Source: Pseudomonadota bacterium (GTDB lineage Bacteria; Pseudomonadota; Gammaproteobacteria; Acidiferrobacterales; UBA6901). From it: 64,000 nucleotides of DNA. The DNA lies in assembly GCA_021819085.1 (NCBI GenBank), contig JAKASJ010000006.1:62001-126000 (forward strand), given 5' to 3'. The position numbers and the translations under genes were made by a program. Below the pieces are notes generated by a model, which was given only the letters and a program-made list of their open reading frames with translations, was not told where the DNA came from and did not search any database. Within the stretch, counting starts at the first letter, position 1; each line of letters opens with the position of its first letter. Positions 51,087 to 59,547 of the stretch are shown here, piece after piece.

Positions 51087-51383
51087 ATGAAACGCAATCC
51101 AAATTCGCCTAATGTGCTTGCCAAGAAGCTGGTTTGTGGCTGTGCCGCGGTATTGATCACTGTCAGCTCGCCGCTTGCGTTTGCTTCGCAGAACAGCCTC
51201 AAGCATGTTGCAAAGCGGGTCGGTCACGCAACCGGTGAGGCCGTCCATGACATCGCGCACGGAGCAAAAAAGGTCGGAAAGGAAATTGGACATGATGCCA
51301 AGAAAGTCGGAAAGGCCGTCGGTGCTGCGGCCAAGGCAGGGGGCAGGGCATTCACGCAAGCAGTCAGAGACCACAGGCACTGA
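51087..51383 (+). CDS. Small basic exported protein with 11-residue repeats
   Basis: A 98-residue protein of no family I recognise. A signal peptide (residues 1-33, ending LAFA) is followed by a lysine-, histidine- and alanine-rich tail built of 11-residue units: HATGEAVHDIA, HGAKKVGKEIG, HDAKKVGKAVG, AAAKAGGRAFT. Such 11-mers form amphipathic helices in LEA-like proteins and apolipoproteins. GAGGAG is nine bases ahead of the ATG, supporting translation. Role and location beyond export are unknown. Confidence 0.75.
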   Translation: MKRNPNSPNVLAKKLVCGCAAVLITVSSPLAFASQNSLKHVAKRVGHATGEAVHDIAHGAKKVGKEIGHDAKKVGKAVGAAAKAGGRAFTQAVRDHRH

Positions 51384-52153
51384 CGCCACGCCTGTTGACT
51401 GCAGCGCGTGGAATCGGAAAATCCCGGCCGCGTGCCGGGATCCGCTTTGCCACTTGAAGGTGTTGCCGGATCGAAACGGAACATCGCACATTTGCCCCTG
51501 GCTAATGCCGGTTAACGCTGGTGAGAGGCCTTATCGTATATGCGCGGTGGCCCAGCGAGGTTGGGGCGAGCGAGTCGCTGGCAGCCGGTGCGTGAGTTTC
51601 CGGCGTGACACCCAAGTCGGCCGCGGCGCTTCTCCTCCCTGCCGAGTACTGCCGATCGTGAGTTTCCGGGTAGCGTCGCCACTGTCGGGCAGAATGTCAT
51701 GCGTGTTGGCTGCAAGATCGCCATCCCAGCAGACCTGTGCGGCAACGAGAGAAATGACCAGCGTGTTCGCTGCCGTAGAGTCATTGTTGAAACCAGCGTA
51801 TTCATCAAGCAGCGGGTTGATGACGATGACTGACGATAAAGTTCAATACGAAAAAGTAAAACTGTAAGTCCGGGCTCGATTGATCGACGTGGCGGTGCAC
51901 ATAAATATGTGCTTCTGTGCGGCATCGATTTCATGATCGATCGTGCCATCAGCCGCACCGCCTTCAAGCCGCTGATTGGGTACATCTTCTTTGTCAATGC
52001 CTTCGCGATGATTCCCCTGCTCAGGACACGGATCGTTCGCCCACCGCGCCTTCCACGCCGCCAGATGGCCCACGCCCAAGTCCGGGCAGGCATCGATTGC
52101 ACGGACCGGGGTCCTATCTATAATGTCGGCATTTGTTTCCGGAAGACTCGGGC
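51384..52153. other. Intergenic region without a clear gene
   Basis: An inverted repeat ATCCCGGC/GCCGGGAT (51421-51428 with 51434-51441) may end the small exported gene but lacks a T run. Downstream, a minus-strand frame gives protein-like text interrupted by a stop near 51843, which could be a remnant or chance. No convincing gene or promoter is assigned. Confidence 0.45.
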
Positions 52154-53938
52154 ATGTGTGGAATTTGTGGAGAAATGAAGTTCGACGGCACCGACGCGGA
52201 TCTCGGGGCCGTGGCGCGTATGATGGAGGCACTCAAGCGCCGCGGTCCGGATCACGAGGGGGCACATGCCGACGGTCCCGTGGCATTTGGCCATCGGCGC
52301 CTCGCGGTCATCGACCTGTCGGAAGGTTCCGATCAGCCGATGGTCGACAGCGAGCTCAAACTTTGTTTGGTATTCAACGGAACCATATACAATTATCGCG
52401 AGTTGCGTTCCGAACTCATAGAACTCGGATATCATTTTTTTTCTAGCGGCGACACCGAGGTGATACTCAAGGCGTACCACGCCTGGGGCGAGTGCTGTGT
52501 AGAGCGCATGAACGGCATGTTTTCGTTCGTAGTCTGGGATGCCCATAACCGCGAACTGTTGTTGGCCCGGGACCGTATGGGAATCAAGCCGCTCTACTAC
52601 ACTTCGGACCGATCCCGCTTCCGTTTTGCCTCCAATACCCAGTCCCTGCTTGCGGCCGGCGGAGTCGACACTTCCGTGGATCCGGTTGCTCTACACTTTC
52701 AGTTGACGCTCCACGGCGTCGTGCCAGCGCCTCACACCATACTGCGCGGACTTCGCAAACTGGCGCCGGCCACGACCCTGAGGATCACTGCCGACGGTCG
52801 ACAGCACGAGCGCCGTTACTGGGACTTGCACGCTGTGCGTCCGCCGGTGGATCACAGCGAAGCCGAGTGGATTGCGCTCACCCGTGCGGCACTTACCCGT
52901 GCAGTGGAACGTCAGTACGAGGCGGCCGACACCCCTGTGGGCGTGCTGCTTTCCGGTGGCCTTGATTCGAGCCTGCTGGTCGGTCTTCTTGATGCCGCCG
53001 GGGCGAAGGACATACCGACCTTTTCGATCGGCTTTGAAGAGTCTGGCGGCGAGCGTGCCGACGAGTTCGAGTACTCAGATATCGTGGCGAGGCGTTTTCG
53101 AACTCGTCACCATCGCTACCTGCTGACCAACGACGAGTTGTTGCGGGCACTTCCTGATACCATCGCCGCAATGGCAGAGCCCATGGTGAGCCAGGACGTT
53201 GCTGCATTCTACCTTCTGGCCGAGCGTGTGGCACGGGATGTGAAGGTGGTCCTCAGTGGCCAGGGAGCCGATGAGACTTTTGCCGGATATTATTGGTACC
53301 CACGCATGCAGGCCGAGTCCGGCAGCGACCTTGAGCGTTTTCGCGTGCACTACTTTGACCGCAGCCATGCCGATTTTTGTGCCGCCGTCGCACCGGATTA
53401 CCGCGGTGCCGATTACAGCTCGGCGTACATCGCGGCGCGTCTGGCGGAGCCCGGTGCGCAAGTGTTTCTTGACCGGGTGCTGCGCTTGGACGTGACGACT
53501 CTGTTGGCGGACGATCCTCTTAAGCGCGTGGATAACCTTACCATGGCCTGGGGACTGGAAGCACGCGTGCCGCTCCTCGATCACGAGCTTGTCGAGCTCG
53601 CGGCGCAGATGCCGCCAGAATTGAAGCTCCAAGACGCCGGAAAATTCCCGCTCAAAGCGGTAGCGCGCGGCCTTATCCCGGATGCCGTGATCGACCGGCC
53701 CAAGGGATATTTTCCAATGCCGGCGCTCACGAGCCTGCGCGGTGGGTTCCTCGCCTTTATGCGCGATATTCTAAACTCCCCAGCCTGCCGCCAGCGCGGT
53801 CTGTTCGATCGTGCCTATGTGGAAAACCTGCTGGCTGCACCCGAGGCGAGATTTACGCCCATCGGAGGTGCACCGCTGCGGCACCTGGCGTTCCTCGAAT
53901 TATGGCTACAGCTTAATGTGGACCAAGTGGCAACCTGA
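52154..53938 (+). CDS. Asparagine synthase-like N-acetylglutaminylglutamine amidotransferase
   Basis: A 594-residue class II glutamine amidotransferase plus asparagine-synthase domain. Cys2 after Met (MCGICGE) is the N-terminal nucleophile; the ATP pyrophosphatase motif is LSGGLDSS; GQGADETFAGYYWYP and DEFEYSDIVA are close to the subfamily that makes N-acetylglutaminylglutamine amide (NAGGN), an osmolyte. The ATG at 52154 places the cysteine at position 2. The partner synthetase gene usually beside it is absent. A plain AsnB role cannot be excluded. Confidence 0.88.
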   Translation: MCGICGEMKFDGTDADLGAVARMMEALKRRGPDHEGAHADGPVAFGHRRLAVIDLSEGSDQPMVDSELKLCLVFNGTIYNYRELRSELIELGYHFFSSGDTEVILKAYHAWGECCVERMNGMFSFVVWDAHNRELLLARDRMGIKPLYYTSDRSRFRFASNTQSLLAAGGVDTSVDPVALHFQLTLHGVVPAPHTILRGLRKLAPATTLRITADGRQHERRYWDLHAVRPPVDHSEAEWIALTRAALTRAVERQYEAADTPVGVLLSGGLDSSLLVGLLDAAGAKDIPTFSIGFEESGGERADEFEYSDIVARRFRTRHHRYLLTNDELLRALPDTIAAMAEPMVSQDVAAFYLLAERVARDVKVVLSGQGADETFAGYYWYPRMQAESGSDLERFRVHYFDRSHADFCAAVAPDYRGADYSSAYIAARLAEPGAQVFLDRVLRLDVTTLLADDPLKRVDNLTMAWGLEARVPLLDHELVELAAQMPPELKLQDAGKFPLKAVARGLIPDAVIDRPKGYFPMPALTSLRGGFLAFMRDILNSPACRQRGLFDRAYVENLLAAPEARFTPIGGAPLRHLAFLELWLQLNVDQVAT

Positions 53939-53995
53939 AGCGGGGCTGGATGGCGTGTGCGCCGTGACCCCGCCGGTGCCGCATGTTGTCGGCGG

Positions 53996-55066
53996 CTACT
54001 CGCGCAGCCCGAGCGGATCGTCCGGATCGACCCCTTCCATGAACGGCAGCCGGCGGTCGTTGTTGGTGATCTGGTAGACCTTGCCCATCCAGTTGTTGAT
54101 CACCGCTTCTCCGGTGTCGTGCCAGGTGTTGTCCAGGGTTTTGGTGATCAGTGATTCCGGCAGCTCCGGCACAGGTTCGTTGCGCTCGCGCGCTGCGGCG
54201 ACATGATCCCTGTGCTCGTCCAGAATCGCCTGCGTCCTGACAGCAAAATAGTTGTCAGGAAGCGGTGGGTAGTCGTCGCGCTCGCCCTTGATGAACCGGC
54301 CCAGTTCGCGCTTGTACTCCTTGAGAAGGCTTATCGTGTCGTATTCCGGGTGGCCTTGGAAAAATACGATGCGAAACAGATCTTCACTGACAGCCAGGTG
54401 CACTCCGGGCACATCGCCCTCGGCGAGCACGTGCAGCCGCGCCGCCTCGAATTGTTCGCGGCTGACGTCGTTGAACCGCGAATGTGGAACATCAAAGCGG
54501 GTATTCACGTCCGACACCAGCGGGTGGCGCCGGTCGACGACGCGATGTGAATAGACGCCCCAGCGCTTGAAGCCGAGCGGGCGACGCTTCTGTCCGTAGC
54601 GGAATTGAAGCACTGCGTGAGTGGCGAGACATGAGCAGAGCGTGGACGTGACGCTTTCGTAGGCCCAGTCTATTACTTCAATGAGCGGCTTCCAGAACGG
54701 CTCACGGGAAAGGTCTGGCTGGGTTACGTTGGCCCCGGTGATGATCAGCGCATCCAGTCCGTCGCGCCTGACCTGCTCGAAACTCTCGTAATAGCGCTCG
54801 ATATGGGCAGTGCCATCCGTTCCGCGTTTGAGTTCCTTGAGCGTGAACGGGTGCATATAAAACTGGGCTATCTGGTTGCTTTCCCCGATAAGTCGAAAAA
54901 ACTGGCGCTCTGTCGCCGCCAGGGCCGCATCCGGCATCATGTTGAGCAGGCCGATATGCAACTCTCGGATATCCTGGCGCAGCGCGACGTCGCGCGGCAC
55001 CACATTCTCGCCTTCCTGCTTCAGGCGTTCAAAAGTGGGAAGGTCCGTGCTGGCAACAAGTGGCAT
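53996..55066 (-). CDS. metA: Homoserine O-acetyl/succinyltransferase MetAS
   Basis: A 356-residue glutamine-amidotransferase-like acyltransferase. The acyl-enzyme cysteine is C146 in STLCSCLATHA, the histidine and glutamate are in FFQGHPEYD, and LNMMPDAALAATERQF near residues 41-56 is the usual signature. It activates homoserine for methionine synthesis; the sequence type (MetAS) can use succinyl-CoA, but acyl choice depends on one residue and is not certain. It follows the P-loop ATPase gene on the same strand. Confidence 0.93.
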   Translation of the reverse strand: MPLVASTDLPTFERLKQEGENVVPRDVALRQDIRELHIGLLNMMPDAALAATERQFFRLIGESNQIAQFYMHPFTLKELKRGTDGTAHIERYYESFEQVRRDGLDALIITGANVTQPDLSREPFWKPLIEVIDWAYESVTSTLCSCLATHAVLQFRYGQKRRPLGFKRWGVYSHRVVDRRHPLVSDVNTRFDVPHSRFNDVSREQFEAARLHVLAEGDVPGVHLAVSEDLFRIVFFQGHPEYDTISLLKEYKRELGRFIKGERDDYPPLPDNYFAVRTQAILDEHRDHVAAARERNEPVPELPESLITKTLDNTWHDTGEAVINNWMGKVYQITNNDRRLPFMEGVDPDDPLGLRE

Positions 55067-55117
55067 GACGAGTGGTCCTGGCGGGAGATGTTGCGGATAT
55101 TATATTCCACGAATCTG

Positions 55118-55963
55118 TCAAGATTGTCTTTCCACGGCCTTTTCCAGCAGCCGCAGGAAGCCGGAGTCGTCTCTTACGTGGGCCAGTTCCTCGGTCGTGA
55201 TGGTGTAGCCATGTTCGGAAGCTATGGCCTCGTAGCGCGGTATGCGCGCGTAAAAAAGCCTCGGAAACATCCAGCGCACAAACTGGTCAGGATCGATAAG
55301 TGCCGCGTATGGCAGGCCATGGTCGCGCATGTAGATGGCAAGCTGCTCTTCCAGAAATGTCTCGCGGTAGTACAGCGGCTTCGGGTCCTCCTCGGCACGC
55401 CTGATGAGTTCCTGCTCGTCGTGCTCAGTGGCCTTGATATATACAATCAGGGTATGTTCGGCCAGTGTCCTTATTGCATCAGCATCGTCGAGTTCGCATA
55501 CGCTGCCACCAGCATCATTGACAAAATGCCTGTAGCCGTAGATTTCCCGGGCCTTGCGTATGAACTCCGGCACATCCTTCATTGCAGCGATTTCCGCATG
55601 GAGGTGCAGCGCCTGGCGCCTCTTGAATTCCCTGGGACCCAGCCCGCCCAACTCCGGGTTGCCAAGCTTTCCGAGAAAACTCGCAACCGGTTTCAGGTTG
55701 TCGACCGTAATGTTGTTGCTGATGTATATCGAATCGGACCGAAGCAGATCCCGGAGGAATGGGACCTGCATCGCCTGGCTCTTGATGTTGTCCAGTATCG
55801 GCTCATCCAGATAGCGCGTACCGATGCGGTAGTCGGCGGAGTAATGAAACCAGTTGCGTTTGCGCAGTGTATTCGCCAAACGTGTTTTTCCCACCCCCGA
55901 CATGCCCAGTAGGGTTACGCACTTGTTGTCCAAGGCCTTGAATTCTTTGCTGCTGAGTCTCAC
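55118..55963 (-). CDS. P-loop ATPase of unknown function
   Basis: A 281-residue protein with a Walker A loop GMSGVGKT near residues 20-27 (after KALDNKCVTLL) and a kinase-like layout; downstream segments (WFHYSADYRIGTRYL, HFVNDAGGSVCELDD) are distinctive but I cannot assign them to a named family. The GTG at 55963 has GGGAG eight bases ahead. About 50 bases separate it from metA, so the pair may be an operon. It could be a small-molecule kinase or a regulatory ATPase. Confidence 0.8.
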   Translation of the reverse strand: MRLSSKEFKALDNKCVTLLGMSGVGKTRLANTLRKRNWFHYSADYRIGTRYLDEPILDNIKSQAMQVPFLRDLLRSDSIYISNNITVDNLKPVASFLGKLGNPELGGLGPREFKRRQALHLHAEIAAMKDVPEFIRKAREIYGYRHFVNDAGGSVCELDDADAIRTLAEHTLIVYIKATEHDEQELIRRAEEDPKPLYYRETFLEEQLAIYMRDHGLPYAALIDPDQFVRWMFPRLFYARIPRYEAIASEHGYTITTEELAHVRDDSGFLRLLEKAVERQS

Positions 55964-56829
55964 GTTTGTACTCCCGGCGGTTGGCCAAGCATATTGTAAT
56001 CCACATTGTTCCGCTGTCCTCCTAGTTGGAGCGGGAAGGCGGGCTGTTGTCTCAGATTTGACCCTATCCCTCCGTTGCAGCCGGAACAAGGCAGTTCCTG
56101 CCATCGTGTCTATGTTGATGGGTGATGTCTATGCCGATGTCGAAGACGTGGCCTGATACACGGTTTCGGGCTACATTGTATGGAATCGTCGATCCTCCCA
56201 AGGCATAACTGCTCAATCCTTTCCGGGTCCGGACCCTTGCCGGCCACTGTCTGAAAGACACTGGCTCCGAGTGCGCGAATGTGCTTGATATTGAAGCGAC
56301 TGCAGGTGTCAATGGGGATCCCTACACCGGCTCCCGGTATCTTCGCGACGAGCTGCCCACCTTGGCAGCCGGATCTGGCGAGGCGCCACCTTCGCGACCC
56401 TCGGCACGGAGATTGGCGGAATCAGAAGCTGGCACGTGCACCGAGCACCGCACAGGCGCTTATCGCCACACTGTAGATGCCGGCTGCAAGCGTGATTGCT
56501 GTCGAAGTTGGTGCTAGATCTCCGGAAACATGTGGGCTGGCTGCTGCTGCCTCGCGTCGACCAGAAAACACCAGTCGCGCCCGAAGCCGTTGACACCACT
56601 CTGGTGATCAGTTGTCCACGGGAACGAAGTGCTACGGGGGTGGGTGGGCCTGGATTATCTTGCCCCGCCACAAGCGCAGATCAGGACCGCCTGCCGGAAG
56701 CAGCGCTGCGGCAAAGAGACGCACTTTATTTTTTTGTCCGGGGATGACTTTACAGCCCCCGGCAACTGGCCGATGAACCTGCCACGGGTTTTTGCTACAC
56801 TATCGCTTTAGTCGTCAAGCCGGGAGCCC
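55964..56829. other. Long intergenic region without a recognisable gene
   Basis: I see no reading frame on either strand with family character over 860 bases, and no repeat. It may contain a decayed gene, but no stretch is convincing. The promoters for the divergent ATPase and YkgJ-like genes should be at its ends. Confidence 0.45.
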
Positions 56830-57279
56830 ATGAGCAAGGCAATCACCACTCCAATCAAGGTCGCAATTACCCCGGAAAACAAGTGTGGTTTTTGCACGAA
56901 TTCGACCTGTTGCACCTATCTGACACAGCATCTCGATACGCCGCGATCCATGGAGGATTTCGACACGCTGTTGTGGCAGGTTTCTCATCAAAATACTCAG
57001 GCCTACAAGGACGAGGACGGCTGGTTCCTTCTGGTCAATAACCGTTGTGGACACCTCCTGCAAGACGGGCGCTGCGGGATCTACGAGGACCGTCCGCAGA
57101 TCTGCCGCGAACACTCGAACGACGGCTGCGAGTTTGATGGCCCCGCCAGTGCCGAAGACTTTGACCTGTTTTTCCCCAGTTATGCCTCACTGCTCAAATA
57201 CTGCAGGAAAAAGTTCAAGAACTGGGACAGGCGCCTAAAGAAAGCCGCTCCAAAAAGCACTGGGTGCAAGCGCGACTGA
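56830..57279 (+). CDS. YkgJ family cysteine-cluster protein
   Basis: A 149-residue protein with the CxxC...CC cluster CGFCTNSTCC (cysteines 19, 22, 27 and 28), and the later CGHLLQDGRCGIYEDRPQICR block typical of YkgJ/UPF0153-type proteins that bind a metal, probably zinc or an Fe-S cluster. Function is unknown. GGGAG lies close to the ATG. It converges on gmhB with 20 bases between stops. Confidence 0.9.
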   Translation: MSKAITTPIKVAITPENKCGFCTNSTCCTYLTQHLDTPRSMEDFDTLLWQVSHQNTQAYKDEDGWFLLVNNRCGHLLQDGRCGIYEDRPQICREHSNDGCEFDGPASAEDFDLFFPSYASLLKYCRKKFKNWDRRLKKAAPKSTGCKRD

Positions 57280-57299
57280 ACGCCGCCGGTGCTTTATGC

Positions 57300-57851
57300 T
57301 CAATCGTCGGCTTCCATTATCAGACGGGCGGCGGCGCCTACATCGGTGACCCAGTGAACACCGGAAGCGAGCGCCGACCGTGATTCGGCGCCATAGCCTG
57401 TGGCGACCAGGATGGGCGTGACTCCGGCAGCAAGACCGGCCTCGACATCGGCGAGTTTGTCGCCAACGATATAGGAGTGCGACAGATCGATGTCCCAATC
57501 CCTGCTGGCCTGCAGAATCATCCCTGGCGACGGCTTTCGGCAGCTGCAGGCGATACGCGCTCCGAAATCGGGGTGGTGGGGGCAGTAATAGTAGGCATCG
57601 ATACGGGCACCTAGGGGGGCCAGCTCGGCGTCTATCTGCTCATGAAGCCTGCGGACATCTTCTTCTCCATACATACCGCGTGCAATCCCCGCCTGGTTTG
57701 TCACGACGATGACTAGGTATCCGGCGCGGTTGAGGTTACGAATCGCGTCGATTGCACCGGGTATCCATTCCCAGTCCTCGAGACGATACAGATAGCTTTT
57801 CTCTACGTTGATTGTTCCGTCCCGGTCGAGGAAGACTGCGCGTCTGGACAT
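57300..57851 (-). CDS. gmhB: D-glycero-beta-D-manno-heptose 1,7-bisphosphate 7-phosphatase
   Basis: A 183-residue HAD phosphatase: the DRDGT nucleophile motif near the N-terminus, VVTNQAGIARG, the zinc-binding loop with CPHHPDFGARIACSCRKP and GDKLADVEAG. It removes the 7-phosphate in ADP-heptose synthesis. The ATG at 57851 gives the family N-terminus MSRRAVFLDRDGT. Upstream on the same strand are gmhA, hldD and hldE, which together make the whole pathway. Confidence 0.93.
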   Translation of the reverse strand: MSRRAVFLDRDGTINVEKSYLYRLEDWEWIPGAIDAIRNLNRAGYLVIVVTNQAGIARGMYGEEDVRRLHEQIDAELAPLGARIDAYYYCPHHPDFGARIACSCRKPSPGMILQASRDWDIDLSHSYIVGDKLADVEAGLAAGVTPILVATGYGAESRSALASGVHWVTDVGAAARLIMEADD

Positions 57852-57932
57852 CGATTTACTACCGCTGCTCAAGCCGGCACGCGACGCGGCCGTGCATGAG
57901 CAGCGCCTCGCCGCATACCCGGTTTCGGCTGC

Positions 57933-58526
57933 TTACCCTCCAAAGACCGCCTCTTCCACGCATTCGCACAGAGAATGCGCGAGCACGATGTGCAGTTCCT
58001 GGATGGTGCTTGTATTGCGTCCGCAAGCAATGACGCAATGGTCTGCCAGCCCTCGTGCCTGGCCGCCGTCGTGCCCGCAGAACACAATGCTTGAAAGTTC
58101 CATCGAGCGGCATTGCTCGAGAGCCCGCAGAATGTTGCGCGAGTTGCCGGATGTGGTGATGCCAAGGAACACGTCGGGACTGCGCATCTTGCCGGCCACC
58201 TGGCGCGAAAACACTTCATCGTAGCCGTAGTCGTTGCTGATCGCAGTTAGGGTCGAGGTGTCAGTGGTCAACGCCTCGGCCGGCAGCGACGCCCGCTCGC
58301 GCGTCCCGAGGCGTCCCACAAATTCCGCAGCGAGGTGCTGGGCGTCTGCAGCCGATCCGCCATTGCCAGCGATGTACAGTCTGCCGCCATGACGGTAGGC
58401 GCGCACCACCGTTTCTACCGCTCGGCTGAAGCTTTCGATCTGCTCCGCACGCCTCATGAACTCCTGCTTTGCAGTGATCGACGCCTGCAGATTGTTGAAC
58501 AACTTGTCTCGGATGTTCATAGTCAT
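57933..58526 (-). CDS. gmhA: Phosphoheptose isomerase / SIS-domain protein
   Basis: A 197-residue SIS-fold isomerase: GNGGSAADAQHLAAEFVGR, the STLTAISNDYGYDEVFSRQ segment and TTSGNSRNI. In the family it converts sedoheptulose 7-phosphate to D-glycero-D-manno-heptose 7-phosphate, the first step for LPS inner-core heptose. A metal-binding histidine pair (AQH and HIVLAH) is present. It lies between hldD and gmhB. A DiaA-like role is possible but less likely in this context. Confidence 0.92.
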   Translation of the reverse strand: MTMNIRDKLFNNLQASITAKQEFMRRAEQIESFSRAVETVVRAYRHGGRLYIAGNGGSAADAQHLAAEFVGRLGTRERASLPAEALTTDTSTLTAISNDYGYDEVFSRQVAGKMRSPDVFLGITTSGNSRNILRALEQCRSMELSSIVFCGHDGGQARGLADHCVIACGRNTSTIQELHIVLAHSLCECVEEAVFGG

Positions 58527-58554
58527 GTCTCGATCCCTGTGTCACCCCGGCCGG

Positions 58555-59502
58555 CTACTTTGTATTGAGCCACTGCATGTATTCGTGGACTCCCTGCTCC
58601 ACCGTCTTGAACGGCTCCCGGTAGCCGGCCGTACGGAGGGCGTCGATGTCCGCCTGAGTAAAACTCTGATAGCGGCCTTGCAGCTGCTCGGGAAAAGGGA
58701 TGTATTCAATCTCGCCGTGTCCGTGCCAAGCAATTACCGCCCGAGCTACGTCATTGAAGCTCTGACTGCGTCCGGTGCCGACGTTGAATATTCCGGAGCG
58801 GGCGGGATGGTCAAGGAACCACAGCTTGACGGAACAGGCATCGCCGACGAAAATGAAATCACGCCGTTGCTCGCCGTTGCCGTAGCCATCCGTGCCCTCA
58901 AACAGCCTGACCCGGCCGTTGTTGATCACCTGGCTGTTGAAATGATAGGCGACGCTCGCCATGGACCCCTTGTGCTGCTCACGCTGGCCGTAGACGTTGA
59001 AATACCGCAATCCGACTACCTGGCTCGTCGCTGACGGCATGATCCGCCGCACATACTGGTCAAAAAGAAATTTGGAATAACCGTAGACGTTGAGCGGGGC
59101 CTCCAGTTCCCGATCCTCGCGAAACACCTTGCCACCGCCGTAGACCGATGCCGAAGACGCATAAATGAATGAAACACGTCTTTCCAGGCAGTAGTGCAGA
59201 AGCACCTTGGAGTATTCATAGTTGTTGCGCATCATGTAGCGTCCGTCCCATTCGGTGGTGCTGGAACAGGCGCCCAGGTGAAACACCGCATCGACCGGTT
59301 CGGCCAGTTCGCCGGCAGCCGCAACAGTACGCAGGAAATCCTCCTTATCCTGGTAGTCAAGAATCTCGCAATCAGCGAGGTTCCTGAATTTGACACCGTT
59401 GCTGAGGTTGTCCACCACAAGTACGTCGCGACGTCCGCGCGCGTTGAGCGCCGCAACCAAGTTTGCGCCGATGAAGCCGGCACCGCCGGTTACTATGATC
59501 AC
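58555..59502 (-). CDS. hldD: ADP-L-glycero-D-manno-heptose 6-epimerase
   Basis: A 315-residue extended SDR epimerase: [11 protein letters not shown], the [10 protein letters not shown] and [14 protein letters not shown] catalytic stretch with the YxxxK pair, and [13 protein letters not shown] typical of HldD. It epimerises ADP-D-heptose to ADP-L-heptose. The start is GTG at 59502 with GGAAGGA six bases ahead. It is downstream of hldE with a short gap. Confidence 0.95.
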   Translation of the reverse strand: MIIVTGGAGFIGANLVAALNARGRRDVLVVDNLSNGVKFRNLADCEILDYQDKEDFLRTVAAAGELAEPVDAVFHLGACSSTTEWDGRYMMRNNYEYSKVLLHYCLERRVSFIYASSASVYGGGKVFREDRELEAPLNVYGYSKFLFDQYVRRIMPSATSQVVGLRYFNVYGQREQHKGSMASVAYHFNSQVINNGRVRLFEGTDGYGNGEQRRDFIFVGDACSVKLWFLDHPARSGIFNVGTGRSQSFNDVARAVIAWHGHGEIEYIPFPEQLQGRYQSFTQADIDALRTAGYREPFKTVEQGVHEYMQWLNTK

Positions 59503-59547
59503 TGTCGTCCTTCCATTGTTGAACCGTCCAGGGCGGCTCTGTCCGTA

